A stretch of 64,000 nt of DNA from Hymenobacter jejuensis (GCF_006337165.1 NZ_CP040896.1:2046001-2110000), one strand, 5' to 3'; numbered from the stretch's first letter, positions 41,848 through 50,798 are shown. Notes: generated from the letters alone by a model not told the origin. Made by a program: numbers and translations.

Positions 41848-44805
41848 ATGAAGGTTTCAACTTCACAGCCGTTTCAAATTGTTTATTCTTTGCTTGAACA
41901 CGAGTACTTAGGGTACTTGTTCGAGTCATATGTAGTACAACGCAATTCGAGAGGGCAACTCACGCTTCAACATCAAACGGTTTCGGCCAAGAACGCCTCC
42001 GAATTTGCTGATGGACTGGATGCTACGGATTTCGAGCTCGTAGCCCTGACCGACCAGATTCAGCAGGATGCCGTCATCAAAGAATTCTGGTCGAAAAAGA
42101 CCACTCCGGCCGATTTCTTCCTCAAAATTTACGATCCGGAGAAAGGCGACAAAGGTTTGCAGGACGCCATCTGCCGCTACGTGCAGGAGCGCATGGGGCA
42201 GATACTAGAACGTTTGAAGGGGAAGTGCGTCTTCATCATGGGCAAGGACGGTGAGCCAACCTGGCGCGAAATCCAGGTAGCGCCCGAACCGGCATCGGTG
42301 CTGTTTCATTTCCGCCGCAACGACGACAGCACGCATTACTTCCCAACCATTCAGTACAAAGGCCAAAAGCTTGATTTTCAGTTTAAAGGTGCCGTTATCG
42401 TGGCCGCTCAGCCCGCCTGGATGCTTGTGGACGACACGCTGCACAACTTTCAGAATGACGTCGACGGCAAGAAGCTGCAGCCGTTCCTGAATAAGAAATT
42501 CATCGTTATTCCGCGCCAGGTCGAGGATAGTTATTTCCACCGGTTCGTGGCGCCGCTGGTTGAGTCATTCGACGTGCATGCCCGTGGGTTCGATATTCGC
42601 TCGGAGCGCTACGTGGCCCGGCCCCAGCTTACCTTCACCGATTCGCCTAGCGCAACGGTGGTGCAGGACGAACGCAGCCGCACCAGCGGCCGTCGCACGG
42701 CGGAAGTGGTAACTAATTCTGTAGCAGATACTTCCGAGCAGATTCATTTTGATCTGTCGTTCCGCTACGGCGATCATACCGTGCACAACGGCTACGACAA
42801 GCGGGTGTGCGTGAAGCTGGAAAAAAACGAGGGTTCATATATATTCCACCGCCTCATTCGCAACCTCGACCGCGAGCACGAAATCATTCGCGAGCTGAAA
42901 GACCGTGCCTTGGAGGTGCGCAACGGGCGGGCAGTGCTCGAAAAAGCCACGGCCTTCCGGTGGCTGCACAGCAACGCCGAAGAGTTGGCACGGCTAGGCT
43001 TTACGGTGCAGCAGGCCGCCACGTCGGGCAAAGACTACTTTATCGGGGCTGTGACGGTTCAGGTAGGCATCACCGAAACCAACGACTGGTTTGATGTGCA
43101 CGGCACCGTGCGCTTCGGAGAGTTTGAAATTCCGTTCGTCAAGCTGCGGCCCTACATTCTCAACAAGCGTCACGAATACCGGCTGCCCAACGGTCAGATC
43201 GCTATCATCCCCGAGGAGTGGTTTACGCAGTACTTGGAGCTGTTTGCGTTTTCTGAAGAGCACCACCACAGCCTCACGCTGCGCAAACACCACTTGGCCT
43301 TAGTGGCTGATTTACAGAACGGTAACCTCGCCAACGTGGTAATGAGCCGCAAGCTGGAAAAGCTGCGCGAGTTCGAAGCCGTGGAAGACAAAGCATTGCC
43401 CGCTGGCTTTAAGGGAACGCTCCGGCCGTACCAAAAGGCGGGTTATAACTGGCTGCATTTTGTAAAAGACTATCGCTTTGGCGGTTGCCTGGCCGATGAC
43501 ATGGGTTTGGGTAAGACGGTGCAAACGTTAGCGCTGCTGTTGGATCGCAAGGAAAGCGGCGAATCGGACGGGGCAGCATCGCTACTAGTAATGCCTACTT
43601 CTCTGGTATACAACTGGTTAAGCGAAGCGCAAAAGTTCACGCCGGGTCTGCGCATCCTGACCTACACGGGCACTTACCGCGACAAAAACGTGGAGCAGTT
43701 TCAGGACTACGACGTGGTGCTGACCAGCTACGGCATCGTGCGCCTTGATACGGAACTGCTGAAAAGCTACGCCTTCGATTACGTGATCTTAGACGAGTCG
43801 CAGGCCATCAAAAACCCCAGCTCGACCACTTCGCAGGCCGTGCGCGGGTTGCGCTCGCGCCACCGCCTCATCCTGACGGGTACGCCGGTGGAAAACAGCA
43901 CGATGGACCTGTGGTCGCAGATGTCGTTTATCAATCCGGGGTTGCTGGGTTCGCAGGCGTTTTTCCGCAAGGAGTTTCTGAAGCCCATCGAGAAAGGCAA
44001 AGACGAAGTGCAAACGCGCCGGTTACACGCCCTTATCAAGCCGTTTATCCTGCGTCGTCATAAAGCCCAGGTAGCCACTGAGTTACCCGATAAAATTGAG
44101 CATCTGAGCTATTGCCCCATGACTGAGGAGCAGGCGCACTGCTACGAGGAAACCAAGAGCTACTACCGCAACAAGATTCTCAAAAACATCGAGGAGCACG
44201 GCACGGCCAGCACGCAGTTTATGCTGTTGCAAGGCCTGACGAAGCTGCGCCAGATTGCCAACCACCCGCGCATGGCCGACGAAGGCTACGAAGACGAATC
44301 GGGCAAGCTGCGTGAGGTGATCCGGATGATCAAGAGCATCGTTTCGGAAGGTCATAAGGTGTTGGTATTCAGTCAGTTCGTAAAGCACTTGGACATTGTG
44401 CGGGCGTCGCTCGACGAGCGGCAGATCGAATATGCTTACCTCGACGGCAACACCCGCGAGCGGCACAAAGAGGTGAATCGCTTCCAGGAAACCGAGGAGT
44501 TGCGCGTGTTCCTGATCTCGCTGAAGGCCGGTGGCGTAGGGCTCAACCTCACCGCCGCCGACTACGTGTTCATCCTCGACCCGTGGTGGAACCCGGCCGT
44601 AGAAGCGCAAGCCGTGGACCGCGCCCACCGCATCGGCCAGCTCAAGACCGTGTTTACCTATAAGTTCATCACCAAGAACACGGTGGAAGAGAAGATTCTG
44701 GCGTTGCAGAACAAGAAAATCCAGCTGGTAACCGACCTGATTACGACGGACGAAGCCATTATCAAGTCCTTGACCAAAGAGGATATTGAGGAATTGCTAG
44801 GGTAA
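41848..44805 (+). CDS. SNF2-family DEAD/DEAH box helicase
   Basis: 985 aa from ATG 41848. Helicase motifs run in order: LADDMGLGKTVQTLALLL (Walker A, about residue 548), ILDESQAIKNPSS (DExx box as DESQ), LTGTPVENSTMDLWSQM, then the C-terminal domain with LVFSQFVKHLDIV, LKAGGVGLNLTAADYVF and DPWWNPAVEAQAVDRAHRIG. The first 500 residues lack a clear SWIM zinc finger but resemble the N-terminal part of bacterial RapA/HepA-like or SWIM-associated SNF2 proteins. It is a DNA translocase of unknown target. A strong bidirectional terminator follows. Confidence 0.92.
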   Translation: MKVSTSQPFQIVYSLLEHEYLGYLFESYVVQRNSRGQLTLQHQTVSAKNASEFADGLDATDFELVALTDQIQQDAVIKEFWSKKTTPADFFLKIYDPEKGDKGLQDAICRYVQERMGQILERLKGKCVFIMGKDGEPTWREIQVAPEPASVLFHFRRNDDSTHYFPTIQYKGQKLDFQFKGAVIVAAQPAWMLVDDTLHNFQNDVDGKKLQPFLNKKFIVIPRQVEDSYFHRFVAPLVESFDVHARGFDIRSERYVARPQLTFTDSPSATVVQDERSRTSGRRTAEVVTNSVADTSEQIHFDLSFRYGDHTVHNGYDKRVCVKLEKNEGSYIFHRLIRNLDREHEIIRELKDRALEVRNGRAVLEKATAFRWLHSNAEELARLGFTVQQAATSGKDYFIGAVTVQVGITETNDWFDVHGTVRFGEFEIPFVKLRPYILNKRHEYRLPNGQIAIIPEEWFTQYLELFAFSEEHHHSLTLRKHHLALVADLQNGNLANVVMSRKLEKLREFEAVEDKALPAGFKGTLRPYQKAGYNWLHFVKDYRFGGCLADDMGLGKTVQTLALLLDRKESGESDGAASLLVMPTSLVYNWLSEAQKFTPGLRILTYTGTYRDKNVEQFQDYDVVLTSYGIVRLDTELLKSYAFDYVILDESQAIKNPSSTTSQAVRGLRSRHRLILTGTPVENSTMDLWSQMSFINPGLLGSQAFFRKEFLKPIEKGKDEVQTRRLHALIKPFILRRHKAQVATELPDKIEHLSYCPMTEEQAHCYEETKSYYRNKILKNIEEHGTASTQFMLLQGLTKLRQIANHPRMADEGYEDESGKLREVIRMIKSIVSEGHKVLVFSQFVKHLDIVRASLDERQIEYAYLDGNTRERHKEVNRFQETEELRVFLISLKAGGVGLNLTAADYVFILDPWWNPAVEAQAVDRAHRIGQLKTVFTYKFITKNTVEEKILALQNKKIQLVTDLITTDEAIIKSLTKEDIEELLG

Positions 44806-44818
44806 GCCTTCGGTAATT

Positions 44819-44869
44819 CTCAACGAAAACGGGGTTCGGAGCTAGGCTTCGCGCCCCGTTTTCGTTGAG
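44819..44869. terminator. Strong bidirectional terminator
   Basis: Perfect 16-bp stem CTCAACGAAAACGGGG / CCCCGTTTTCGTTGAG, between convergent stops at 44805 and 44870. T runs are embedded in the stem on both strands. Confidence 0.85.
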
Positions 44870-45934
44870 TCAAGAAGTGGTTGACGCAAACTCCGTCACG
44901 AGTTCTGCGACTCGCGCCACATCGGCCGACGTATGCAAGGCGCTGAGCACTATGCGCGTGATGCAGGGGTCGGTAGGCGACGGATACGGAAAGCTGGAAA
45001 TCCAGACGCCGCGCTTTAACATAAAATTATATATCTGATTATCAGATATATACGAAACAGGAAACCTGTTGAAAGATTGGAGCATGCCGGTCGGCTGCAC
45101 GGCTTCGGCTAGTTGCTGCACGTTGGCCGCCAGTTGCGCGCGAGCTTCGCGGTAGATTTCGCCAGCGCGCACAAAAGCGTGTAAATAAGCGGGAACGACC
45201 GGCGAGCTGGCGGCAAAAAACGCACTTTGCCGCAACTGCCCGATAAATGCTTGCGAGCCTAGCACTACGCCGCCCGGAATGCCGCAGGCCTTTCCTAATG
45301 AGCTGACCACCACCACGTTTATTCCTTCGGGGACGCGCAACTCCGAGATAATACCAGCGCCCGCAACCCCCGTGACGCCAAAGCCGTGCGAATCGTCGAT
45401 AAGTAAGGTAATAGGGCGATCGCGGGGCAACTGGCTGACCCAACTGAAATCGTAGCGCTGCACCCGCAACGGATCGAGGGAGTTACTGATAATCACCACT
45501 GGCTCAGCCGGTTCGGCGGCAAGCCGTGTGAGAAGCGCCGAGGCCCAGTCAGGGTAGGATAAGGCAGGCGCCGCGGGCAGATCGGTCGTTAGCCACGCGG
45601 CTGGGTGCGTACCGGGCGCGTACTCGAAGCGGCCGGCGTGGGCTAGTGCCTTCACGGCCATCTGCCCGGCCAGGTAGCCCGAAGAAACGGTGAGCGCAGC
45701 TTCGGCGCCGGTATAGCGGGCGAGGTGGTGCTCGGCTTCGTCGTAGATGCGCAACTGCAAATTGGAGATGCGCGAGCTCGAATAATTGGTCCCGTAATGC
45801 TGCATTCCTTCGAGCAGCAGCGCCTGAAACTGTGCATTGCGCGCCATACCCAAATAGCTGGTGCCGCTGCAAAAGAGGTATTCCCGGCCATCAGCAAGGA
45901 TGGTGCGGCCGGGGAGCTGATCTATCTGTAACAC
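44870..45934 (-). CDS. PLP-dependent alpha-oxoamine synthase (BioF/Kbl-like)
   Basis: 354 aa from GTG 45934 (VLQIDQLPGRTILADGREYL); the frame is open to 46036 but would overlap the promoter region of the divergent gene. Family motifs are present: FCSGTSYLGMA near the start, LLIDDSHGFGVTG (PLP-ring region) and VVVSSLGKACGIPGGVVLG (Schiff-base Lys in SLGKA). It may condense an amino acid with an acyl-CoA, as 8-amino-7-oxononanoate synthase or 2-amino-3-ketobutyrate ligase do. The length is at the short end. An AT-rich palindrome lies inside the coding region near 45040. Confidence 0.82.
   Translation of the reverse strand: MLQIDQLPGRTILADGREYLFCSGTSYLGMARNAQFQALLLEGMQHYGTNYSSSRISNLQLRIYDEAEHHLARYTGAEAALTVSSGYLAGQMAVKALAHAGRFEYAPGTHPAAWLTTDLPAAPALSYPDWASALLTRLAAEPAEPVVIISNSLDPLRVQRYDFSWVSQLPRDRPITLLIDDSHGFGVTGVAGAGIISELRVPEGINVVVVSSLGKACGIPGGVVLGSQAFIGQLRQSAFFAASSPVVPAYLHAFVRAGEIYREARAQLAANVQQLAEAVQPTGMLQSFNRFPVSYISDNQIYNFMLKRGVWISSFPYPSPTDPCITRIVLSALHTSADVARVAELVTEFASTTS
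45027..45053. repeat. AT-rich palindrome inside a coding gene, copy 8
   Basis: TTATATATCTG-ATTAT-CAGATATATAC pairs at 10 of 11 positions. It is in frame within the BioF/Kbl-like gene and encodes part of YISDNQIYNF; the local codons are far more AT-rich than the rest of the gene. Confidence 0.6.
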
Positions 45935-46038
45935 AGGCAGTACGAAAACAGGATGGAGAGCGCCGGAAAGATAGAACCTTGAGCTGCTCAGTGGCGCCGC
46001 CCACAAACAAAATCTGCCGGGAAGGCGTTTGTGCACTA

Positions 46039-46488
46039 ATGCACCTTCAGCTCCGCACGCCCGTTTACCAACAGCCTTTGCAAGTTTTCATGGGGTTTAC
46101 GCGCGATTTATTTCTGCGCCTCGCCCCGCCTTTCCCGACGATGCGGCTGTTGCGCTTTGATGGCTGCACGCCCGGCGACCGCGTGGAAATAGAGCTTCTG
46201 GTTGGTCCTGCACGCTTCCGCTGGACCAGCCTGATTACCGAAGCCGGGCAGCTGCCCGATGGCTCTATGTATTTTATCGACGAAGGGCAGGAGCTGCCGC
46301 GCCCGTTGCGGTATTGGCGACACCGGCATCTTATTGAGAATGATTCAGTTAAGAGCGGCAGTGTCATCGTCGACGACATTACCTATCGCACTTCTTCGCG
46401 GTTGCTCGACCTGCTGATTTACCCGTTGATGTGGGCACAATTTGCGTATCGCAAGCCCATTTACCGCCGCACTTTCGCGCGTTTATAA
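46039..46488 (+). CDS. SRPBCC-like ligand-binding protein
   Basis: 149 aa from ATG 46039. The start HLQLRTPVYQQPLQVFMGFT and the strand-rich middle (GDRVEIELLVGPARFRWTSL) with DDITYRTSSRLLDLLIYPLM at the C-terminus fit the START/Bet v1-like (SRPBCC) fold of small hydrophobic-ligand-binding proteins. The substrate is unknown. It is divergent from the BioF/Kbl-like gene, with about 100 bp between starts, and its TAA overlaps the stop of the GNAT gene. Confidence 0.65.
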   Translation: MHLQLRTPVYQQPLQVFMGFTRDLFLRLAPPFPTMRLLRFDGCTPGDRVEIELLVGPARFRWTSLITEAGQLPDGSMYFIDEGQELPRPLRYWRHRHLIENDSVKSGSVIVDDITYRTSSRLLDLLIYPLMWAQFAYRKPIYRRTFARL

Positions 46489-46950
46489 GTCCAACACCAT
46501 CCGGATGTCGGCGCGCTGGTATTCGGAGGCCGGCAACGGCGCTTCTACGAACCCTAGCTTCCGATACAGGGCCAGCGCCGGGCTCAGGCGGCGGTTCGAC
46601 AACAACTCCAGCTGCCGGATGCCCAAGGCTCGCGCTTTCGCAATGGCTGCTTCGCCTAACAGCCGCCCGATGCCAAGTCCTTGTGCACTAGGCGTAACGG
46701 CCATTTTGGCCAACTCAAATACCGCATCGGTTTCGCGCAGCAGTGCGCACGTCCCGACGAGCTGCCCTTGGTACGAAGCCATAAAAATATGGCCGCCTTG
46801 GTCCAGAATATAGCCTTGCGGATCGTCGAGCATGCGGTTGTCGGGTTCTTCGAGCTGAAAATAACGGGTTATCCACTCGTGGTTGAGGGCCCGGAAAGCA
46901 GGCTGATGCTCAGGGCGATAGAGAATAATTTTGGGCAAAGACTCAGCCAT
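46483..46950 (-). CDS. GNAT-family N-acetyltransferase
   Basis: 155 aa from ATG 46950. The acetyl-CoA binding motif is clear in VFELAKMAVTPSAQGLGIGR, and the rest of the fold is evident (QLELLSNRRLSPALALYRKL followed by GFVE). Acceptor unknown. Its TAA and that of the convergent SRPBCC-like gene share TTATAA at 46483-46488. Confidence 0.88.
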   Translation of the reverse strand: MAESLPKIILYRPEHQPAFRALNHEWITRYFQLEEPDNRMLDDPQGYILDQGGHIFMASYQGQLVGTCALLRETDAVFELAKMAVTPSAQGLGIGRLLGEAAIAKARALGIRQLELLSNRRLSPALALYRKLGFVEAPLPASEYQRADIRMVLDL

Positions 46951-47030
46951 AAGATCAGGGGAATAGGCATACAAAGGCGCAAGCGGCGTCGCTGCGCGAC
47001 GGGTGCAAAATTACCGGTTGGCTGCGGTAG

Positions 47031-47059
47031 TTGCGCCTGCGGGCTTTGGCGTACTTTTG
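47031..47059 (+). promoter_or_regulatory. Promoter of the RlmI-like gene
   Basis: TTG (47031-47033), 18 bp, then TACTTTTG (47052-47059). Both elements and the spacing match the Bacteroidota consensus TTG-N17-23-TAnnTTTG; this is the best promoter in the window. The ATG lies 38 bp downstream. Confidence 0.65.
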
Positions 47060-47097
47060 TGTTTCTCTTTTGCTTTTCATTGCCTCACTTCGCTGCC

Positions 47098-48288
47098 ATG
47101 CCCGCTACCATCACCCTCAAACCCGGTAAAGACCATTCGCTTCGTCGCTTTCACCCTTGGGTGTTTTCGGGCGCTATTGCCCGCATGCAGGGCGAAGCCG
47201 TTGAGGGTGAAGTAGTTACCGTGCAGGCTTCCAACGGTGAATTGCTGGGCATGGGCCATTACGCCCCCGGCTCTATCGCCGTACGCATGCTGGCATTTGG
47301 AGCCGACGCGCCGCAGCCCGATGCAGCTTTTTGGGAAGACCGGCTTCGCAATGCCTACGAGCTTCGGCAGCGCCTGGGCCTGACGGGCACAGGGAACACC
47401 AACGTGTTTCGCCTCGTGCACGCCGAAGGCGACGGCTTGCCCGGCCTCATTATTGATGTGTATGGCGATGTGGCTGTGATACAAGCACATAGCGCGGGCA
47501 TGTACCGCACGCGCCCACAGATTGCCGCGGCGTTGCAGGCGGTGTTGGGCACACATCTCAGGGCCATCTACGACAAGAGCGCCGAAACCGTGCCGGCCAA
47601 AGCGGCCCCCGAGGCGAAGAATAATTATCTGCTCGGCGAAAGCACTGGTAACGAGCATATTGTCGAGGAAAACGGGCATCGGTTTGCTGTTGATTGGGAG
47701 ACGGGCCAGAAAACCGGCTTCTTCATCGACCAGCGTGACAACCGGGCGTTGCTGGCTCGCTACGCGCCCGGCCGGCGCGTCCTGAACACCTTTTGCTACA
47801 CCGGCGGATTTTCGGTGTACGCGTTGGAAGCGGGAGCCGAGTTGGTGCATTCTGTCGACAGCTCCAAGCGTGCCATCGAGCTTACTGATCGCAATGCGGC
47901 CCTCACCGCCCACGCCGACCGCCACGAAGCCTACGCTCAGGATGTGTTTAGCTTCTTGAAAGAGCGCCACAACCAATACGACCTCATCGTGCTCGATCCG
48001 CCGGCGTTTGCCAAGCATTTGTCGGCGCGCCACAATGCGCTCATGGGCTATAAGCGCCTGAATGTAGCCGGCATCAAGCAGATTGCTCCCGGTGGCATCT
48101 TGTTCACGTTCAGCTGCTCACAGGTCGTCAGCATGGAACTGTTTGAAGGCGCCATCATGGCGGCCGCCATCGAAGCCGGTCGGCCCGCCCGCATTCTGCA
48201 CCGCCTCACGCAGCCTGCCGACCATCCGGTAAGCCTGTTTCACCCCGAAGGCGAATATCTGAAGGGTTTGGTGCTGGCCGTGGAGTAA
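47098..48288 (+). CDS. 23S rRNA (cytosine-C5) methyltransferase RlmI-like
   Basis: 396 aa from ATG 47098. The N-terminal PUA domain (KDHSLRRFHPWVFSGAIARM) is followed by an RFM-type SAM domain: GQKTGFFIDQRDNRALLARY, VLNTFCYTGGFSVYALEAGA, DLIVLDPPAFAKH and FSCSQVVSMELFE. RlmI methylates C1962 of 23S rRNA. The product is slightly longer than the E. coli enzyme at the N-terminus of the catalytic part but otherwise canonical. Confidence 0.9.
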   Translation: MPATITLKPGKDHSLRRFHPWVFSGAIARMQGEAVEGEVVTVQASNGELLGMGHYAPGSIAVRMLAFGADAPQPDAAFWEDRLRNAYELRQRLGLTGTGNTNVFRLVHAEGDGLPGLIIDVYGDVAVIQAHSAGMYRTRPQIAAALQAVLGTHLRAIYDKSAETVPAKAAPEAKNNYLLGESTGNEHIVEENGHRFAVDWETGQKTGFFIDQRDNRALLARYAPGRRVLNTFCYTGGFSVYALEAGAELVHSVDSSKRAIELTDRNAALTAHADRHEAYAQDVFSFLKERHNQYDLIVLDPPAFAKHLSARHNALMGYKRLNVAGIKQIAPGGILFTFSCSQVVSMELFEGAIMAAAIEAGRPARILHRLTQPADHPVSLFHPEGEYLKGLVLAVE

Positions 48289-48312
48289 ACAATTGCCATC
48301 GGTTGGTTGTGT
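48286..48312. repeat. AT-rich palindrome-like sequence at the RlmI-like stop
   Basis: After the TAA (48286-48288), ACAATTGCCATCGGTTGGTTG resembles the sequence following the stop at 18390 (both share CATC..TTGGTTGTGTA). Pairing is poor, so it is listed as a diverged relative only. Confidence 0.3.
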
Positions 48313-48332
48313 AGCAATGTGCTGCCGCGCAA

Positions 48333-48367
48333 GTTGGTTGTGATACGGCACGCAGTTGACAACCAAC
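48333..48367. promoter_or_regulatory. Inverted repeat upstream of the carotenoid genes
   Basis: GTTGGTTGT and ACAACCAAC, perfect 9-bp arms 17 bp apart, lie 64 bp upstream of the crtD-like ATG; another GGTTGGTTGTG copy occurs at 48301-48311. It could be an operator or a weak terminator. Confidence 0.35.
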
Positions 48368-48430
48368 CCAAACCCCACACTTGGCGCGAACGAGGAATAC
48401 CCGGTAGCGCGTTTCTGCCCTTCCGTAGTT

Positions 48431-49927
48431 ATGGCTGTCCGCTCCAGATCTTCCTCCAAGCCTCCCGTTGCCATCATCGGAGCCGGCATTGCCGGCATTG
48501 CTGCTGCCGTGCGGCTGGCCGCGCGCGGGCACGCCGTAACGGTATTTGAGGCGGCCGCTTCGTTTGGAGGCAAGATGCACCAGTTTGAGCTGCCCGGCGG
48601 CTACCGGTTTGATGCCGGTCCGTCGTTGTTTACGCTGCCGGAACTGGTGGACGAGCTGTTTCGGCTGTGCGGCCGCGATCCGCAGGAGTATTTTCGCTAC
48701 CAGCGCCTCGACCCGATTACGCAGTATTTCTTTGCCGACGGCACGCGCCTCACCGCCTGGGCCGATGAAGAAAAGTTTGCGGCCGAAATCGAAGCGAAGC
48801 TGCAAGTGCCCGCCGTAACGGTGCAGCGTTTCTTGCGGCGCAGTGCCAAAGCATACGGGGCTACAGCTAATACTTTCTTACACAAGTCGTTACACAAAGC
48901 CAAAACCTACCTTGCGCCCGAGGTGCTGCATGCGGTCGCGGCGCTGCCCCAACTGGGCCTGACGGCCACCATGCACCAGCGCCACGCCAAGACTTTCGCT
49001 GACCCGCGCCTTGTGCAGCTCTTCGACCGCTTCGCCACTTACAACGGTTCCGATCCGTACCAAGCGCCGGCCACGCTCAGCATGATTCCGCATTTGGAGC
49101 ACGGCATTGGCGCGTTTTACCCCGAAGGCGGCATTTACAGCATTGCCCAGAGCTTGGTGTCATTGGCCGAAGAGTTGGGTGCTACGTTCCGTTACAACGA
49201 GCCGGTAGAAGAAATTCTGACGGCCGATGGCCTCGTGACCGGCGTGCGCACGCCGCAAGACGTCTATGATTTTGGGCTGGTAATCAGCAACATGGACGTT
49301 GTGCCTACCTACCGGCGCTTGCTACCGCATGCTCCGGCGCCCGAGCGCACACTGCGGCAGCCGCGGTCGTCGTCGGCCCTGATTTTTTACTGGGGCATCG
49401 AGCACGAGTTTCCGGAACTGGGGCTGCACAATATCTTCTTTTCGCAAGATTACAAGCGCGAATTCGACGCCATCTTTCAGGATAAAACGGTGGCCGCCGA
49501 CCCCACGGTGTACGTCAACATCACGTCCAAATGCTCGCCTGCCGATGCGCCCGCCGGCCACGAGAACTGGTTTGTAATGGTGAATGTGCCCCACGACGAA
49601 GGCCAGGACTGGGCAGCGCTTACCGCGCATACGCGCCAAGCCGTGCTGAAACGGGTAGGTAAGGCGCTGGGCCGCGACATCGAACCGCTCATCCGAAGCG
49701 AGCGCGTCTGGACGCCGCCGGGCATTGCCGCGGATACCTCGTCGTTTGGCGGTGCCCTGTACGGCAGCAGTTCCAATAATATGCTGGCGGCATTTCTCCG
49801 CCATCCCAATTTTTCGCGTAAACTAGAAGGTCTCTACTTTTGCGGCGGCTCCGTGCATCCGGGCGGCGGCATTCCGCTGTGCCTGCTCTCCGCCAAAATT
49901 GTCGCGGGCCTAATCTCTACCCGATAA
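48431..49927 (+). CDS. crtD: Carotenoid (phytoene desaturase family) dehydrogenase, CrtD-like
   Basis: 498 aa from ATG 48431. The N-terminal FAD site PPVAIIGAGIAGIAAAVRLA is followed by FEAAASFGGKMHQFELPGGY and RFDAGPSLFTLPELVDELF; the C-terminal signature is FCGGSVHPGGGIPLCLLSAK. This is the CrtI/CrtD desaturase family. The adjacent cruF-like hydratase points to CrtD (C-3,4 desaturation of 1-hydroxy carotenoids, as in flexixanthin-type pathways) and not to CrtI, but this rests on context. No crtB or crtI is in view. Confidence 0.82.
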   Translation: MAVRSRSSSKPPVAIIGAGIAGIAAAVRLAARGHAVTVFEAAASFGGKMHQFELPGGYRFDAGPSLFTLPELVDELFRLCGRDPQEYFRYQRLDPITQYFFADGTRLTAWADEEKFAAEIEAKLQVPAVTVQRFLRRSAKAYGATANTFLHKSLHKAKTYLAPEVLHAVAALPQLGLTATMHQRHAKTFADPRLVQLFDRFATYNGSDPYQAPATLSMIPHLEHGIGAFYPEGGIYSIAQSLVSLAEELGATFRYNEPVEEILTADGLVTGVRTPQDVYDFGLVISNMDVVPTYRRLLPHAPAPERTLRQPRSSSALIFYWGIEHEFPELGLHNIFFSQDYKREFDAIFQDKTVAADPTVYVNITSKCSPADAPAGHENWFVMVNVPHDEGQDWAALTAHTRQAVLKRVGKALGRDIEPLIRSERVWTPPGIAADTSSFGGALYGSSSNNMLAAFLRHPNFSRKLEGLYFCGGSVHPGGGIPLCLLSAKIVAGLISTR

Positions 49928-49953
49928 AGGTGGAGTGAAAAACGCGACATAAC

Positions 49954-50002
49954 AACGTATTTTCATAAATGATTGATTATCAATTATTTATGAAAATACG
50001 TT
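49954..50002. repeat. AT-rich palindrome (ATTRTCA family), copy 9
   Basis: Two 22-nt arms (left begins AACGTATTTTCATAAAT) pair at 21 of 22 positions around ATTAT (49976-49980). It lies 26 bp after the crtD stop and contains ATGs in frame with the next gene. Confidence 0.8.
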
Positions 50003-50730
50003 CAATATTCAGAACTCAACATTCAAAATTTCAACCAAGCGTGCCCTTTACGGACCCAACTCAACAGCCGCCTGCCGCTACTGCCGTAGCTCTCGAAGCG
50101 CGTCAGCGCCGCCTGCGCATGGCGCAGGGGGTACTTCTTCTTTTTCACGTAACGGGCTTTCTGGGCCTGGGCTTTTCCAAAGATCCGAGCTTCTACCTGC
50201 AATTCGTGCCGCTCAACCTGCTGCTGACGGCGGTGTTGCTGCTGGCTTTTCAGCCCGACCGGAGCGCCACGTTTGCCTGGTTTTGCTTCACCGTAATGGC
50301 GGTGGGCTTTTTTGTGGAAGTGGCCGGCATCCGCACCGGAATCATTTTTGGCCATTACCAATACGGCGACGTGCTGGGTTTGAAATGGCTGAACGTGCCG
50401 CTGCTCATTGGGCTTAACTGGCTGATGCTAACCTACATGACGGGCGTGTTGGCGCGTTACCTGCCGGGGCCCGGCTTCGTGCGGGCTGTGGTAGCTACTC
50501 TGCTTATGGTGGGTATGGACGTGTGCATCGAGCCAGTGGCCGTGCGCTACGGCTTCTGGACCTGGGATTTCAACGTGATCCCGCTTCAGAATTTCAAGGC
50601 GTGGTTTTGCGTAGCGCTTATCTTGCAGGTGTATTTCAACCGCAACAATTTCGTCAAGCGCAACGCGCTGGTGCCCTTCGTCTACTTGTTGCAGCTCCTG
50701 TTCTTTTTCGGGTTGGGATTGGTAGGCTAA
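49990..50730 (+). CDS. cruF: Carotenoid biosynthesis protein, CruF-like hydratase
   Basis: 246 aa if started at ATG 49990 within the right arm of the palindrome; an ATG at 49969 and a GTG at 50041 are other candidates, and the GTG may be the real one because the first 17 codons look like spacer sequence. About seven membrane helices and the conserved FFVEVAGIRTGIIFGHYQYG block, followed later by VGMDVCIEPVAVRYGFWTWD, are typical of CruF (DUF422), the 1',2'-hydratase of acyclic or monocyclic carotenoids. Same strand as and next to the crtD-like gene. Confidence 0.85.
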   Translation: MKIRSIFRTQHSKFQPSVPFTDPTQQPPAATAVALEARQRRLRMAQGVLLLFHVTGFLGLGFSKDPSFYLQFVPLNLLLTAVLLLAFQPDRSATFAWFCFTVMAVGFFVEVAGIRTGIIFGHYQYGDVLGLKWLNVPLLIGLNWLMLTYMTGVLARYLPGPGFVRAVVATLLMVGMDVCIEPVAVRYGFWTWDFNVIPLQNFKAWFCVALILQVYFNRNNFVKRNALVPFVYLLQLLFFFGLGLVG

Positions 50731-50798
50731 GGGAATTGCAATTTTTGTAGGAGAGCCTGCTTTTTTTTTGCTTTTTGAGTGCCGCTTTCCACCCCTCT

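Noticed and set aside
45480..45500. CTGATAATCACC in the BioF/Kbl-like gene
   Set aside because: Contains the core on the minus strand but has no matching arms and encodes the ordinary VVIISNS strand.
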